Shown here piece after piece: positions 35,608-44,245 of a stretch of 64,000 nt of DNA. The stretch spans positions 159,160-223,159 of the forward strand of contig NZ_JBHSJJ010000009.1 of the NCBI RefSeq assembly GCF_042652345.1, in the 5' to 3' direction. Origin of the DNA: Negadavirga shengliensis. Lineage in GTDB: Bacteria > Bacteroidota > Bacteroidia > Cytophagales > Cyclobacteriaceae. Under the pieces are notes generated by a model. That model was not told where the DNA came from, searched no databases, and saw only the letters and a list, made by a program, of their open reading frames with translations. The stretch's first letter is position 1, and each line of letters begins with the position of its first letter. A program made the position numbers and the translations under genes.

Positions 35608-36837
35608 ATGGAATTTTCCGCTGAGGACCTCAAAGAACTCCCCATAGTCATGACGAGTATGTCGAGATGGGACGGCGATTTTTCTTCCGCTTCCTGGTCC
35701 CTGGCCAAAACTTTCTCGAAGGAACAGACCGTAATTTACGTGGACTATCCCTACACCCTTTTCGATTTTATTAGGGAACGAAAAAGAGACAGTGTAAGGA
35801 AAAGAAAAACGGCACTGCTTTGGGGAAAAAAATCCCTTAAGCCTCTGCCGGAGTGTGGAATCAAACTGTACGCACTCACCCCTCCATTGATGCTTCCCGT
35901 CAACTGGCTGCCAGCAGGGAGATTTTATAATTTTTTGGCAAGCCTGAATGACAAAAGGCTTGCCAAATCCATCCAAAAAGCGCTTCGGACTTTAGGATAC
36001 GTTGACTTTATTTTCTTTAATTCCTTTAACCCGCTGTATCTGAGCGATGCCCCGGACGAAGCAAGCGTTTATGTCTACCAATCACGGGACAATATCAGGG
36101 CTTTGGAACCCTATCTCAGAAAACATGGAGCGGATAGCGAAATCAAAGCCATTAGAAAAGCGCATCTCAGTCTGGCCACCTCAAAACGGCTCCAGCAGGA
36201 CTTAACCGAACGCTCCGGAAAAAAAGTGGCTTTTTTTCCCAACGCTGCCGATTTTGGTCTTTTTCGCAAAGCCTTTGAAGAATCCATTGCTGTACCGGAG
36301 GAACTGAAAAACATCCCAACACCTATCATTGGGTACACCGGCAATATATGCCATCGGCTGGATTATCAGTTGATCCAGTCTATATGCCAATACCACAACG
36401 ATAAAAGCGTTGTCCTGGTGGGCCCCAGAAACCATTGGGGACATACCGGGATTGATTTGGACCAAATACCTAATCTCTATTTCATAGGACCTAAATCCAT
36501 ATATGAGCTGCCCTCTTTTCTGGCGCATTTCGATATTTTGATACTTCCTTTTCTATGCAATGAGGTGACGAAAAGTATTTATCCCCTCAAAATAAATGAG
36601 TACCTGGCTTCGGGAAAGCCCGTTGTTGCCACACCTTTTTCAGAAGATATACTTTTGTTTAAAAATCACATCAGGCTGAAAAAAAACGAAGAGGCGTTTA
36701 ACCGGGCCATTATCGAAGAAATAAAAGACAACACCGAAGAAAAAGCAAAAGCCCGCTATAACCTGGCTTCCCAAAACACCTGGGAACATCGCATCCAACA
36801 GTTTTGGGAACTGCTCTTTCAAACGTTTTCACTTTGA
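35608..36837 (+). CDS. GT-B glycosyltransferase (TuaH-like)
   Basis: A 409-residue cytoplasmic glycosyltransferase. The N-terminal domain contains VMTSMSRWDGDFSSASW and DFIFFNSFNPLY; the C-terminal domain shows IIGYTGNICHRLDYQLIQ, SVVLVGPRNHWGH, FIGPKSIYELPSFLAHFDIL and the donor-site motif KINEYLASGKPVVATPF. The pattern resembles the TuaH/teichuronic-type GT1-like enzymes. Expected to add a sugar in the exopolysaccharide pathway. Its 3' end overlaps the convergent sugar-transferase gene by 19 bp. Confidence 0.83.
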   Translation: MEFSAEDLKELPIVMTSMSRWDGDFSSASWSLAKTFSKEQTVIYVDYPYTLFDFIRERKRDSVRKRKTALLWGKKSLKPLPECGIKLYALTPPLMLPVNWLPAGRFYNFLASLNDKRLAKSIQKALRTLGYVDFIFFNSFNPLYLSDAPDEASVYVYQSRDNIRALEPYLRKHGADSEIKAIRKAHLSLATSKRLQQDLTERSGKKVAFFPNAADFGLFRKAFEESIAVPEELKNIPTPIIGYTGNICHRLDYQLIQSICQYHNDKSVVLVGPRNHWGHTGIDLDQIPNLYFIGPKSIYELPSFLAHFDILILPFLCNEVTKSIYPLKINEYLASGKPVVATPFSEDILLFKNHIRLKKNEEAFNRAIIEEIKDNTEEKAKARYNLASQNTWEHRIQQFWELLFQTFSL

Positions 36838-38024
36838 AAAAGGGCCGGTATGGTCCTGAGAAGTATTTTCAAATCAAACCAAACACTGAAATTCTTGACG
36901 TAATCATTGTCAAGACTAAGCCTTTCCTCCTCTGACATTTCACCTCTCCCCCTTTTTTCCACTTGCCAAAGCCCGGTGATCCCTGCAGGACCCAGGAACC
37001 TCAGGGAATATTTGTCTGTAGTGATTTTTTCCGCTTCATACAAAGGCAAAGGCCTGTTGCCCACCAAGGACATATCTCCTTTTATCACGTTCCATAGTTG
37101 TGGCAGCTCATCGATGCTTGTATTGCGGATAAACTTTCCAACCTTTGTCACCCGCGGGTCATCCTTGATTTTGATAAATGCGGATTCCTTGTCGCTTTTC
37201 TTTCTGGCATTAAAAATCTTCTCACACACTATCTGGTTGTCGTCATAGAGCGGCCGCAGGCAGCCACCTCCGGCCTGCTCGCAAAACTCACATAGTTCCT
37301 TGACTTCTTGCCGTTCCGGCTCTAAGTCCGACGGCTCCTGCTTTTCAGTGGAATATTGGTTAAGATGTTTTAATTGATGCAGTTTTGCATCCGCTCCCGT
37401 AAACATGGACCGGAATTTATAAAATTTGAAAATGTTATAGCCCGTGCCCACTCTGTAAGAATAGTAAACCACCGGGCCTTTGGACTCCAACTTGATCAGC
37501 AAAGCCACTATTAAAAACAAAGGCGATAAAATCAGCAGAACGGTGCCTGCCACCAGCAAGTCAAATACCCTCTTCACAAAGGGCATTTTATAAGAATTAA
37601 ATCCTTTGTCCTCCTGTTTCCTCTTTTTCCAGCCCACAACCGGGTGCTTCAGCTGAAAATCCAGCCTCGTTTGTAGGGTGATCTTGTCCAGGGGCTTGAT
37701 AAAAATATCGGTAATTCCGTTTTGGATACAGATCTGGATCATATCATTATCGGCCTTGTCCACGACCAGGAAAAACGGAATATGGGAAAAGCCCAACTTA
37801 TGGATGGTCTCTTTCAGTGGCAGTCCATGGACTCCTGTTAACCCGGAAACACTGAGGATAAAATCATACTTATCAGGCTCTTTGGTCAGGTGGTTGTACA
37901 GCACTACCCCATTCGAGAATACATCTATATGGAACCTGTCCTCCAAAAAAAAGTTAATGTCTTCATTGATTTTCTGGTCCTCAGAAACCAGGGCTACCTG
38001 ATAACGTTCTTTTTTATTCTCCAT
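36819..38024 (-). CDS. Priming sugar transferase fused to a degenerate receiver domain
   Basis: A 401-residue protein. Residues 1-125 have the response-regulator fold (VALVSEDQKINED, IKPLDKITLQ with the conserved Lys-Pro) but the phospho-acceptor position reads ILSVSGLTGVHG, so it cannot be phosphorylated normally. Residues 150-180 form the membrane hairpin, followed by a bacterial sugar transferase (WcaJ/PglC type): YKFRSMFTGADAK, IKIKDDPRVTKVGKFIR, NTSIDELPQLWNVIKGDMSL and GITGLWQVEKRGRGEMS. An insert of about 60 residues between the KFRSM and KDDPRVT motifs carries four cysteines (245, 248, 255, 267). It would transfer the first sugar-phosphate to undecaprenyl phosphate. Its start overlaps the receiver gene by 11 bp. 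Confidence 0.88.
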   Translation of the reverse strand: MENKKERYQVALVSEDQKINEDINFFLEDRFHIDVFSNGVVLYNHLTKEPDKYDFILSVSGLTGVHGLPLKETIHKLGFSHIPFFLVVDKADNDMIQICIQNGITDIFIKPLDKITLQTRLDFQLKHPVVGWKKRKQEDKGFNSYKMPFVKRVFDLLVAGTVLLILSPLFLIVALLIKLESKGPVVYYSYRVGTGYNIFKFYKFRSMFTGADAKLHQLKHLNQYSTEKQEPSDLEPERQEVKELCEFCEQAGGGCLRPLYDDNQIVCEKIFNARKKSDKESAFIKIKDDPRVTKVGKFIRNTSIDELPQLWNVIKGDMSLVGNRPLPLYEAEKITTDKYSLRFLGPAGITGLWQVEKRGRGEMSEEERLSLDNDYVKNFSVWFDLKILLRTIPALFQSENV

Positions 38025-38424
38025 TAGAAGATGCCAATGAAAGTTTTCCCATTCTCCTGAGAATGGAATTTATCCGAGCCTCCAATTCCTTGGGGTTAAA
38101 AGGTTTCACCATAAAATCGTCAGCACCCGCGTTGAGTATCTCAATCTTCTTCTCGGACGATTCTGTAGCCGACAAAACAATCAGGGGAATGGAGGAGAAG
38201 AAACCGCTTGACCGGATCATTTTCACAAATTCAAAACCATTGATTTCCGGCATATTTAAGTCACAGATGATCATGTCGGGCAAATTTCCCTCGTGCATCC
38301 AGGAAAGCGCTCCTGCCGGATTATTGAAAACGCCAACATCGAATTTCTCTTCAAAATAATGCTGGATAATGAGTAGAACAGAAGGTTCATCATCAATAGC
38401 AATAATCCTGTGCCTCTTTTTCAT
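38014..38424 (-). CDS. Stand-alone receiver (CheY-like) response regulator
   Basis: A 136-residue single receiver domain. The acidic pocket is IIAIDDEPSV, the phospho-acceptor is in MIICDLNMPEINGFEF (about D55), and the signalling Ser/Thr and Lys are in LIVLSATESSE and FMVKPFNPKELEARI. There is no output domain. The stop overlaps the first codons of the sugar-transferase gene by 11 bp, so both are probably made together; the receiver may act on the degenerate-receiver sugar transferase directly. A likely phosphodonor is the hybrid kinase at 20.5 kb. Confidence 0.9.
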   Translation of the reverse strand: MKKRHRIIAIDDEPSVLLIIQHYFEEKFDVGVFNNPAGALSWMHEGNLPDMIICDLNMPEINGFEFVKMIRSSGFFSSIPLIVLSATESSEKKIEILNAGADDFMVKPFNPKELEARINSILRRMGKLSLASSNGE

Positions 38425-38425
38425 C

Positions 38426-38484
38426 TGTTTATAATTTGTTTTCCATCAGCCTTAACCTGTCCCGCACCTCAGGTCGGGATAGCT
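38426..38484 (+). repeat. 59-bp direct repeat, right copy
   Basis: Aligns without gaps to 24688-24746 in the same orientation. It begins directly at the upstream edge of the receiver gene. Just beyond it CTCCCG and CGGGAG (38491-38510) form a short stem. Confidence 0.65.
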
Positions 38485-38909
38485 CCTCCCGCACTGATTC
38501 GGGAGAACTTCGCATGGTTTTAATCATCCCAGTGTGGGACGTTCACGTCATGCTCCGTTTCATATCATCTTCCGGGTTTGACCTCTGACTGGTGGTTAAA
38601 GTTAATATCCAGCTTCAAAATAAAAAAAGCTTTGCCTTTTTTCCTTTGAAAAAAAGAATAAAACAACCTATGAAACATTATATAAACAATTAATAAGATT
38701 AATATATTACAATTTTAACCCTTCAAAAAGCGTTTTTGTGGTTTTAAAATAAATAACGGGCCTGATACATTCTATCAAGCTCGCCATTTATTTTTTAAAA
38801 TTACCTTTCGTGTAAAATACATTTTAAAAAGTATCCTTTCCTATGGGGTTTAGTATTAGCTATTGATAAGACACCATCCTGTGCGGGTTAGCCCACAAAT
38901 ATCCTGGCT
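38485..38909. other. AT-rich intergenic stretch
   Basis: No gene is supported. The left third holds short GC-rich stems continuing from the repeat; the remainder is AT-rich and contains the likely promoter region of the minus-strand receiver/sugar-transferase pair. I see no clear -7 box or riboswitch. Confidence 0.4.
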
Positions 38910-39857
38910 TTAAACATGTTCTTCTTGAAGTACTTCCTCGAAATAAGCGATGGTCTCCTTCAAGCCCTCTCTTAGCTGCATCCTGGGTTCCCAGCCAAGT
39001 TCTTTTTTGGCCAGGTCGATGACGGGCTTACGCTGCATGGGATCATCCTGGGGTAGCGGCAAAAACTTCAGTTTACTCTTCGAACCCGTTAATTCAAGAA
39101 CATTTTCTGCCAGTTCAAGCATGGTAAACTCCACGGGGTTGCCAATATTGACCGGGCCGATGAAGGAACTGGGGCTATTCATCAATTTATGCATCCCGGC
39201 AATCAAATCGCTCACGTAGCAAAAACTTCTGGTTTGTTTTCCGTCGCCGAATATGGTGATGTCCTCACCTTTCAAGGCCTGCACGATAAAATTGCTCACC
39301 ACACGGCCATCCGAAGGGTGCATTCTGGGCCCATAGGTATTAAAAATACGCATAACCTTAATATTGAGTTTATGCTGGCGGTGGTAGTCAAAAAACAAGG
39401 TTTCCGCGCACCTTTTCCCCTCATCATAACAGGCCCTTGGACCCGTAACGCTCACACTGCCCTTGTAAGATTCCGGCTGGGGGTGGACCTCAGGGTCACC
39501 GTAAACCTCGCTGGTACTCGCCTGTAAAATTTTTATTTTCAACCTTTTCGCAAGACCCAGCATATTGATCGCTCCCAAAACACTGGTTTTTGTAGTCTGT
39601 ACCGGGTCAAACTGATAATGGATGGGGCTGGCAGGGCAGGCCAGGTTATATATTTCATCCACCTCCACATAAAGTGGCATGGTCACATCGTGTCTCAGAA
39701 ATTCAAAATTTTTGCTATCCAGCAAGTGATGGATGTTCTTTCTTCTGCCGGTAAAAAAATTGTCCACACATAAAACCTCATTCCCTTCTGCCAAAAGTAA
39801 ATCACAAAGGTGGCTGCCGAGAAAACCCGCGCCCCCGGTCACTAAAATCCTTTTCAT
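38910..39857 (-). CDS. UDP-glucuronate decarboxylase (UDP-xylose synthase)
   Basis: A 315-residue extended SDR enzyme. NAD-binding ILVTGGAGFLGSHLCDLL at the N-terminus, VDNFFTGRRKNI, the UXS-typical FEFLRHDVTMPLYVEVDEI and YNLACPASPIHYQ, the catalytic Tyr-x-x-x-Lys in RACYDEGKRCAE near residue 147, and RIFNTYGPRMHPSDGRVV. These phrases are diagnostic for UXS. It converts UDP-glucuronate to UDP-xylose in the cytoplasm, providing a pentose donor for the neighbouring polysaccharide genes. Monocistronic on the minus strand, 486 bp from the receiver gene. Confidence 0.92.
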   Translation of the reverse strand: MKRILVTGGAGFLGSHLCDLLLAEGNEVLCVDNFFTGRRKNIHHLLDSKNFEFLRHDVTMPLYVEVDEIYNLACPASPIHYQFDPVQTTKTSVLGAINMLGLAKRLKIKILQASTSEVYGDPEVHPQPESYKGSVSVTGPRACYDEGKRCAETLFFDYHRQHKLNIKVMRIFNTYGPRMHPSDGRVVSNFIVQALKGEDITIFGDGKQTRSFCYVSDLIAGMHKLMNSPSSFIGPVNIGNPVEFTMLELAENVLELTGSKSKLKFLPLPQDDPMQRKPVIDLAKKELGWEPRMQLREGLKETIAYFEEVLQEEHV

Positions 39858-40043
39858 TTTTGTAGTTTTTGGTTGTGGTTTTTATTAAAATGAAATTCAT
39901 TAATTTTGATAAAATGAATTTCAAAATAAGCAGTTATTTTCCATCTATGTAATAAAAAGCATAAATATTTTATATTATATTATTTTTGGATCTTGTAAAA
40001 CAATAAACTGATAACAATTAAATTATAACCTAATCTTGCAAAA

Positions 40044-40829
40044 ATGAAAATTAAATACTTCCAAACGATTGCGATGTGGTTTTTTTCCATGGCGATTTTC
40101 ACCAACAGTTACAGTCAATCCGGCAAACGGGACCTATATGAGATAAAGATATATCATATCGAAAACACCAACCAGGAAAAAATGTTGGACCAGTATTTAC
40201 AAAATGCCTTCATCCCGGCCGCGCACCGGGCAGGGGTCAAAGATATTGGGGTGTTCAAACCTCTGGCTTCTGAAGAGGATGCAGGCAAAAAAGTCTATGT
40301 TTTCCTTCCCTTCAGCAATTCAAAAGCATATTTTGACTTTCAAGGCAAGCTGGACAAAGATCAGGCTTATCAAAGGGATGGAAAGGATTATATTTATGCC
40401 GCCCATAACCAACCTCCCTATAAACGGATTGAAACCGTTTTGTTACAGGCTTTTACGGGCAGTCCCCGGTACAAAACCCCCGATCTGCAAGCGGAAAAAG
40501 AAGGCAGGGTATATGAACTCCGAAGCTATGAAGCCGCTACCGAAAGACTTTATCGCCAAAAAGTAAAGATGTTCAACTCCGGTGAAATCGATATTTTTGA
40601 TAAGCTGAAATTCAACCCGGTGTTCTATGCCGAGACCTTAGCGGGCGCCAATACTCCCAACCTCATGTACATGACTACCTTCGAAAACATAGAAGAAAGA
40701 AATAAACATTGGGATGCGTTCCGTGTAGATCCCGACTGGGAAGCCATGAAAGACCTTGAGGAATATAAGAATACGGTGTCCAAAAATGACACCAGGCTAC
40801 TGTATCCCACATCTTATTCCGATTTTTAA
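40044..40829 (+). CDS. Secreted NIPSNAP-family protein
   Basis: A 261-residue protein with a signal peptide (about 24 residues, ending SYSQSG). Two NIPSNAP-like ferredoxin-fold repeats are visible: YEIKIYHIENTNQEKMLDQY with HRAGVKDIGVFKPL, and YELRSYEAATERLYRQKVKM with LMYMTTFENIEERNKHWDAF. Members are small dimeric alpha/beta-barrel proteins of poorly known function; secreted versions are common in this phylum next to oxidoreductase genes. Monocistronic, followed by a terminator-like stem. Confidence 0.87.
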   Translation: MKIKYFQTIAMWFFSMAIFTNSYSQSGKRDLYEIKIYHIENTNQEKMLDQYLQNAFIPAAHRAGVKDIGVFKPLASEEDAGKKVYVFLPFSNSKAYFDFQGKLDKDQAYQRDGKDYIYAAHNQPPYKRIETVLLQAFTGSPRYKTPDLQAEKEGRVYELRSYEAATERLYRQKVKMFNSGEIDIFDKLKFNPVFYAETLAGANTPNLMYMTTFENIEERNKHWDAFRVDPDWEAMKDLEEYKNTVSKNDTRLLYPTSYSDF

Positions 40830-40850
40830 TTTTTTTGGTTGATGAGATAG

Positions 40851-40887
40851 AAAAGGGGAAAAGACGAAGTTTTTTTCCCTTTTTTAT
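40851..40887 (+). terminator. Terminator after NIPSNAP gene
   Basis: AAAAGGGGAAAA and TTTTTTCCCTTTTTT pair with a short central loop and end in a T-run, 22 bp after the stop. Confidence 0.6.
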
Positions 40888-41030
40888 TGAATTCAATTCT
40901 TAAAAATTCCGGCTAATTCTTCTATGTTAAGTTTTACCCCCAAACTTAAAGGAAAAAATTCAGGTCCATTCTCTTTTAGGGAATAAGCTGGTAAAAAACC
41001 GGGTTGATTTTTGAAGATGACAAAGTAGGG

Positions 41031-41903
41031 TTAAATTAAATTTACAAAATCCTCTGCCACCAATTCCTCTAAATGTATTTTTTGCTTTATCAATGAAAGT
41101 TCCTGAAGTATATCCAGGGTAACGCTTAAGTCCGCTTTTGATACGTCCTCATTCGTTGCCCATACAGTCTGGGAAAACCAGGCAGCCACATCCTCTTCCC
41201 TGAGTTGATAGTTTTTGCTGATCTCCCTGATGGTCGAACCGACATTATCCATACACGACTTGCTTTTGTGATAGGCAAAATCCCGAATGGCTTTGATTTC
41301 ATTTCCATAGTTCGCCAGGGCTGTCTCTGAAGCGACAATTACAAAACATGGCCATGGGGTTGGTATCTCCCCTAACCTTTCAAACAGCCCTCTATCCACC
41401 AATGGCTTTGTCGTATATTTTTCCCACAGGAATGCCTGGGGTTTTCCGCTTTCAAAGGCTTTCATTGCGCCATCCAGGTTGTTTACCGTTTCAAATGCAA
41501 GCCCATCTGCAGGCCAGTTTTGTTGTTTGGCAAAAAGATAGGCCATCAAATGAGACCCGGACCCCATTCTGCTCACCAAAAAGGGAATCCTTTCCAGATC
41601 ACTTACTCCCGTCACACCCGCACCGGCTGGAACATGTATTCCCCAAATCAAGGGAGAAAGTACATGAAAGCCAATAATCTTTCCCGGATTGCCTTCCACC
41701 CTGTCTTTCACAAAACTCTCCGTCAGGATCAACGCGATATCGGCATCCCCGTTTCTTATTGCTTTGTTCATGGCCCCTGATCCCCGGGATTCATCCTCCC
41801 ATACCAACTCAAGACGCCGGTCTCTAAACGGCTGTTGCTTGATGGTTTCAACCCAGGGGAAATTAAAATGTTCCGGAACGCCTACAATTCTTATTCTTTC
41901 CAT
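41031..41903 (-). CDS. Substrate-binding-protein-fold protein without signal peptide
   Basis: A 290-residue protein of the periplasmic-binding-protein type II fold, resembling the NMT1/THI5- or sulfonate-type ABC solute-binding proteins: IRIVGVPEHFNFPWVE at the start, AIRNGDADIALILTES, GIHVPAGAGVTGVSDL, FLVSRMGSGSHLM and ESGKPQAFLWEKYTT. I start at ATG 41903 (MERIRIVG); the frame extends to 41945 but that extension adds only a short unconvincing leader. With neither start is there an export signal, so it is probably cytoplasmic, a ligand sensor or an enzyme rather than transporter component. No permease or ATPase gene is adjacent. A TATCTTTG box lies immediately before the ATG, raising the possibility of a near-leaderless transcript. 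Confidence 0.72.
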   Translation of the reverse strand: MERIRIVGVPEHFNFPWVETIKQQPFRDRRLELVWEDESRGSGAMNKAIRNGDADIALILTESFVKDRVEGNPGKIIGFHVLSPLIWGIHVPAGAGVTGVSDLERIPFLVSRMGSGSHLMAYLFAKQQNWPADGLAFETVNNLDGAMKAFESGKPQAFLWEKYTTKPLVDRGLFERLGEIPTPWPCFVIVASETALANYGNEIKAIRDFAYHKSKSCMDNVGSTIREISKNYQLREEDVAAWFSQTVWATNEDVSKADLSVTLDILQELSLIKQKIHLEELVAEDFVNLI

Positions 41904-42025
41904 TCCGCAAAGATAAAAGGAAATTTTATAGTTTTTGTCTCCCAAAAAAGGGCCTTCATAAGGTTATCATTTGGTAAAGATTTAATTTTCAATCTGATTA
42001 TAAGGTATATTCGGGGAGGTATTCC

Positions 42026-42033
42026 TATCTTTG
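42026..42033 (+). promoter_or_regulatory. Bacteroidota -7 box (TATCTTTG) for aldolase gene
   Basis: Perfect TAnnTTTG match, 66 bp before the aldolase ATG. No clear -33 TTG. Confidence 0.55.
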
Positions 42034-42098
42034 AACCTGTAATGGCCGCTTATATCAAAAGCAAGTCTAACTAAATTTATAAATATAAATTATCAAAT

Positions 42099-43160
42099 AT
42101 GAAATTTAAACCTGGAGTTAAATTTGGCGAAGAATTAAAAGACCTGTTGGCTTACGCGAAGGAGAGTGAATTTGCCATGCCTGCTGTCAATTGTATCAGC
42201 AGCAATACCGTCAATGCCGTTTTAGAAACCGCCAAAAGGGTAAATTCACCCGTAATGGTGCAGTTCTCCAATGGTGGCGCCCAGTTTTTTGCCGGAAAAG
42301 GGCTACCCAATGATAAACAACAAGCCTCTATAGCAGGTGCCATATCAGGAGCCATGCACGTGCATAAAATGGCAGAAGTATATGGTGTGCCTGTGATTTT
42401 ACATACCGATCACGCTGCCAAAAAACTTCTGCCCTGGATAGATGGCATGTTGGAAGAGGGTAAAGCATACTATGACGCTTTTAAAAAGCCGCTCTTCAGC
42501 TCCCATATGTTGGACCTTTCAGAAGAACCCATCGAGGAAAATATTGAAACCTCTGTTAAATATTTCAAGGAGTTTGTCAAGCTCCAAATGGCCATAGAAA
42601 TCGAATTGGGAGTAACCGGGGGGGAAGAAGACGGCGTGGACAATACGGATATCGACAGTTCCAAACTGTACACCCAACCGGAAGAAGTAGCCTATGCCTA
42701 CGAGGAACTCAAAAAAGTGGGGGATCTTTTTACCGTTGCGGCAGCATTCGGCAATGTCCATGGGGTATATAAACCAGGCAACGTATCATTAAAGCCGGTT
42801 ATCCTGAAAAATTCACAGGATTACATCAATCAAAAATACGGCACCAACGGAAAACCTGTAAACTTCGTTTTCCATGGGGGTTCCGGTTCTTCCGTTGAAG
42901 AAATCAGGGAAGCCAATAGTTATGGGTCCATTAAAATGAACATTGATACGGATTTGCAATGGGCATTTTGGGAAGGTGTTCTCAAATATTACAAGGAAAA
43001 AGAGGGCTATCTGCAAGCCCAATTGGGCAATCCGGAAGGCAATGACAGTCCGAACAAGAAATTTTACGACCCAAGGGTTTGGTTAAGAAAAGGGGAGGAA
43101 AATTTTGTCAAGAGATTGGAAATGGCGTTTGATATGTTGAATGCCATCAACAGAAACTGA
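42099..43160 (+). CDS. fbaA: Class II fructose-bisphosphate aldolase
   Basis: A 353-residue zinc aldolase that splits fructose-1,6-bisphosphate into DHAP and GAP (and the reverse). Visible sites: YAKESEFAMPAVNCISSNTV at the N-terminus, the metal site VILHTDHAAKKLLPWIDGML near residues 107-126, EIELGVTGGEEDGVDN near 167-182, FGNVHGVYKPGNV, FHGGSGSSVEEI and the phosphate-binding MNIDTDLQWAFWEG. Length and the long C-terminus (KKFYDPRVWLRKGEE) fit class IIA. It is convergent with phosphofructokinase and methylglyoxal synthase, all three on DHAP/FBP metabolism. Confidence 0.95.
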   Translation: MKFKPGVKFGEELKDLLAYAKESEFAMPAVNCISSNTVNAVLETAKRVNSPVMVQFSNGGAQFFAGKGLPNDKQQASIAGAISGAMHVHKMAEVYGVPVILHTDHAAKKLLPWIDGMLEEGKAYYDAFKKPLFSSHMLDLSEEPIEENIETSVKYFKEFVKLQMAIEIELGVTGGEEDGVDNTDIDSSKLYTQPEEVAYAYEELKKVGDLFTVAAAFGNVHGVYKPGNVSLKPVILKNSQDYINQKYGTNGKPVNFVFHGGSGSSVEEIREANSYGSIKMNIDTDLQWAFWEGVLKYYKEKEGYLQAQLGNPEGNDSPNKKFYDPRVWLRKGEENFVKRLEMAFDMLNAINRN

Positions 43161-43180
43161 TAAACCGATTTTTTGGATAA

Positions 43181-43215
43181 AAAATAAGCTGCCGAAACCG
43201 ACAGCTTATTTTTTT
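43181..43215. terminator. Terminator after aldolase gene, possibly bidirectional
   Basis: AAAATAAGCTG, ten loop bases, CAGCTTATTTT and a T-run. The A-run on the left side lets it serve the convergent pfkA transcript too. Confidence 0.85.
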
Positions 43216-43249
43216 GACTTGACAAAGAAGGTATTCCAATAAGTGCAAC

Positions 43250-44242
43250 TCATGTAGAAAGGATCCCCGCTATCCTCAGCTCCTCCTCATCCACCGTCTT
43301 ATCATCCACGATAGCCCTTTTGATGGGAGTAAAAACAATTTTATTGTTGATGATGCCTGCCATCACATCATATTTCCCCTGCAACAGTCCCTCGACAGCT
43401 GCCACCCCCAACTTGCTGGCCAATATCCTGTCAAAAGATGAGGGGGCTCCTCCCCGTTGCAAGTGTCCCAGAATGGTTACTTTGATATCATATGAGGGCA
43501 ATATTTTCTTTACCTTTTCCGCGATTTCGGCTGCTCCCCCGCTTTTACCTCCTTCCGCCACAATCACAATGTTACTCTCTTTTTTGGCCTTCTCCCTGAA
43601 TTTCAGCCTGTCAATCAGTTTTTCCACGGGAATCTTTTTTTCAGGAATGAGTATGGCCGCGGCTGCGCTGCCGATTCCGGCGTTGATCGCTATAAAACCG
43701 GCATCCCTTCCCATCACTTCCACAAAAAACAGCCTGTCATGGGACGTGGCCGTATCCCTGATTTTATCAATGGCCTCGATGGCGGTATTGCAGGCGGTGT
43801 CAAATCCTATCGTCAGATCGGTTCCAAAGAGGTCATTGTCGATAGTTCCCGGAAGGCCAACGGCAGGAATCCCGAATTCCTTGTAGAAAAGATGGGCGCC
43901 GGTCAGGGAGCCATCACCTCCGATTACGACCAGGGCATCGATGCCGTGGCTTTTAAGGTTCTCATAAGCCACTTTTCTGCCCTCCGGCGTCTTAAACTCC
44001 TCGCTCCGGGCAGATTTCAAAAATGTACCCCCCCTTTCCAGCACATGGGCAATGGCCCTGCTGTCCAGCTTACGGATATCGTTATTGATCATGCCTTCAT
44101 ATCCCCGGTAAATCCCGAATACATCCAGGTTATAGTAAAACCCGGCTCTTACTACAGCCCGAATGGCGGCATTCATGCCGGGAGCATCCCCGCCGGAGGT
44201 AAGAACGCCGATTTTTTTTATCGTAGTGGAATGATCTTGCAT
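43250..44242 (-). CDS. pfkA: ATP-dependent 6-phosphofructokinase
   Basis: A 330-residue glycolytic enzyme phosphorylating fructose-6-phosphate. Motifs: GVLTSGGDAPGMNAAIRAV at the N-terminus (ATP site), VVIGGDGSLTGAH with the GGDGS motif, GLPGTIDNDLFGTDLTIGFD with the catalytic TIDND, VEVMGRDAGFIA and LGHLQRGGAPSSFDR. The GGDGS motif with Gly after Asp fits the ATP-dependent group, not the PPi form. It follows methylglyoxal synthase by only 3 bp on the same strand, so the two are an operon. Confidence 0.95.
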   Translation of the reverse strand: MQDHSTTIKKIGVLTSGGDAPGMNAAIRAVVRAGFYYNLDVFGIYRGYEGMINNDIRKLDSRAIAHVLERGGTFLKSARSEEFKTPEGRKVAYENLKSHGIDALVVIGGDGSLTGAHLFYKEFGIPAVGLPGTIDNDLFGTDLTIGFDTACNTAIEAIDKIRDTATSHDRLFFVEVMGRDAGFIAINAGIGSAAAAILIPEKKIPVEKLIDRLKFREKAKKESNIVIVAEGGKSGGAAEIAEKVKKILPSYDIKVTILGHLQRGGAPSSFDRILASKLGVAAVEGLLQGKYDVMAGIINNKIVFTPIKRAIVDDKTVDEEELRIAGILST

Positions 44243-44245
44243 TAT

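Noticed and set aside
43320..43886. 188-codon plus-strand frame
   Set aside because: Antisense to phosphofructokinase, whose motifs run through the same bases.
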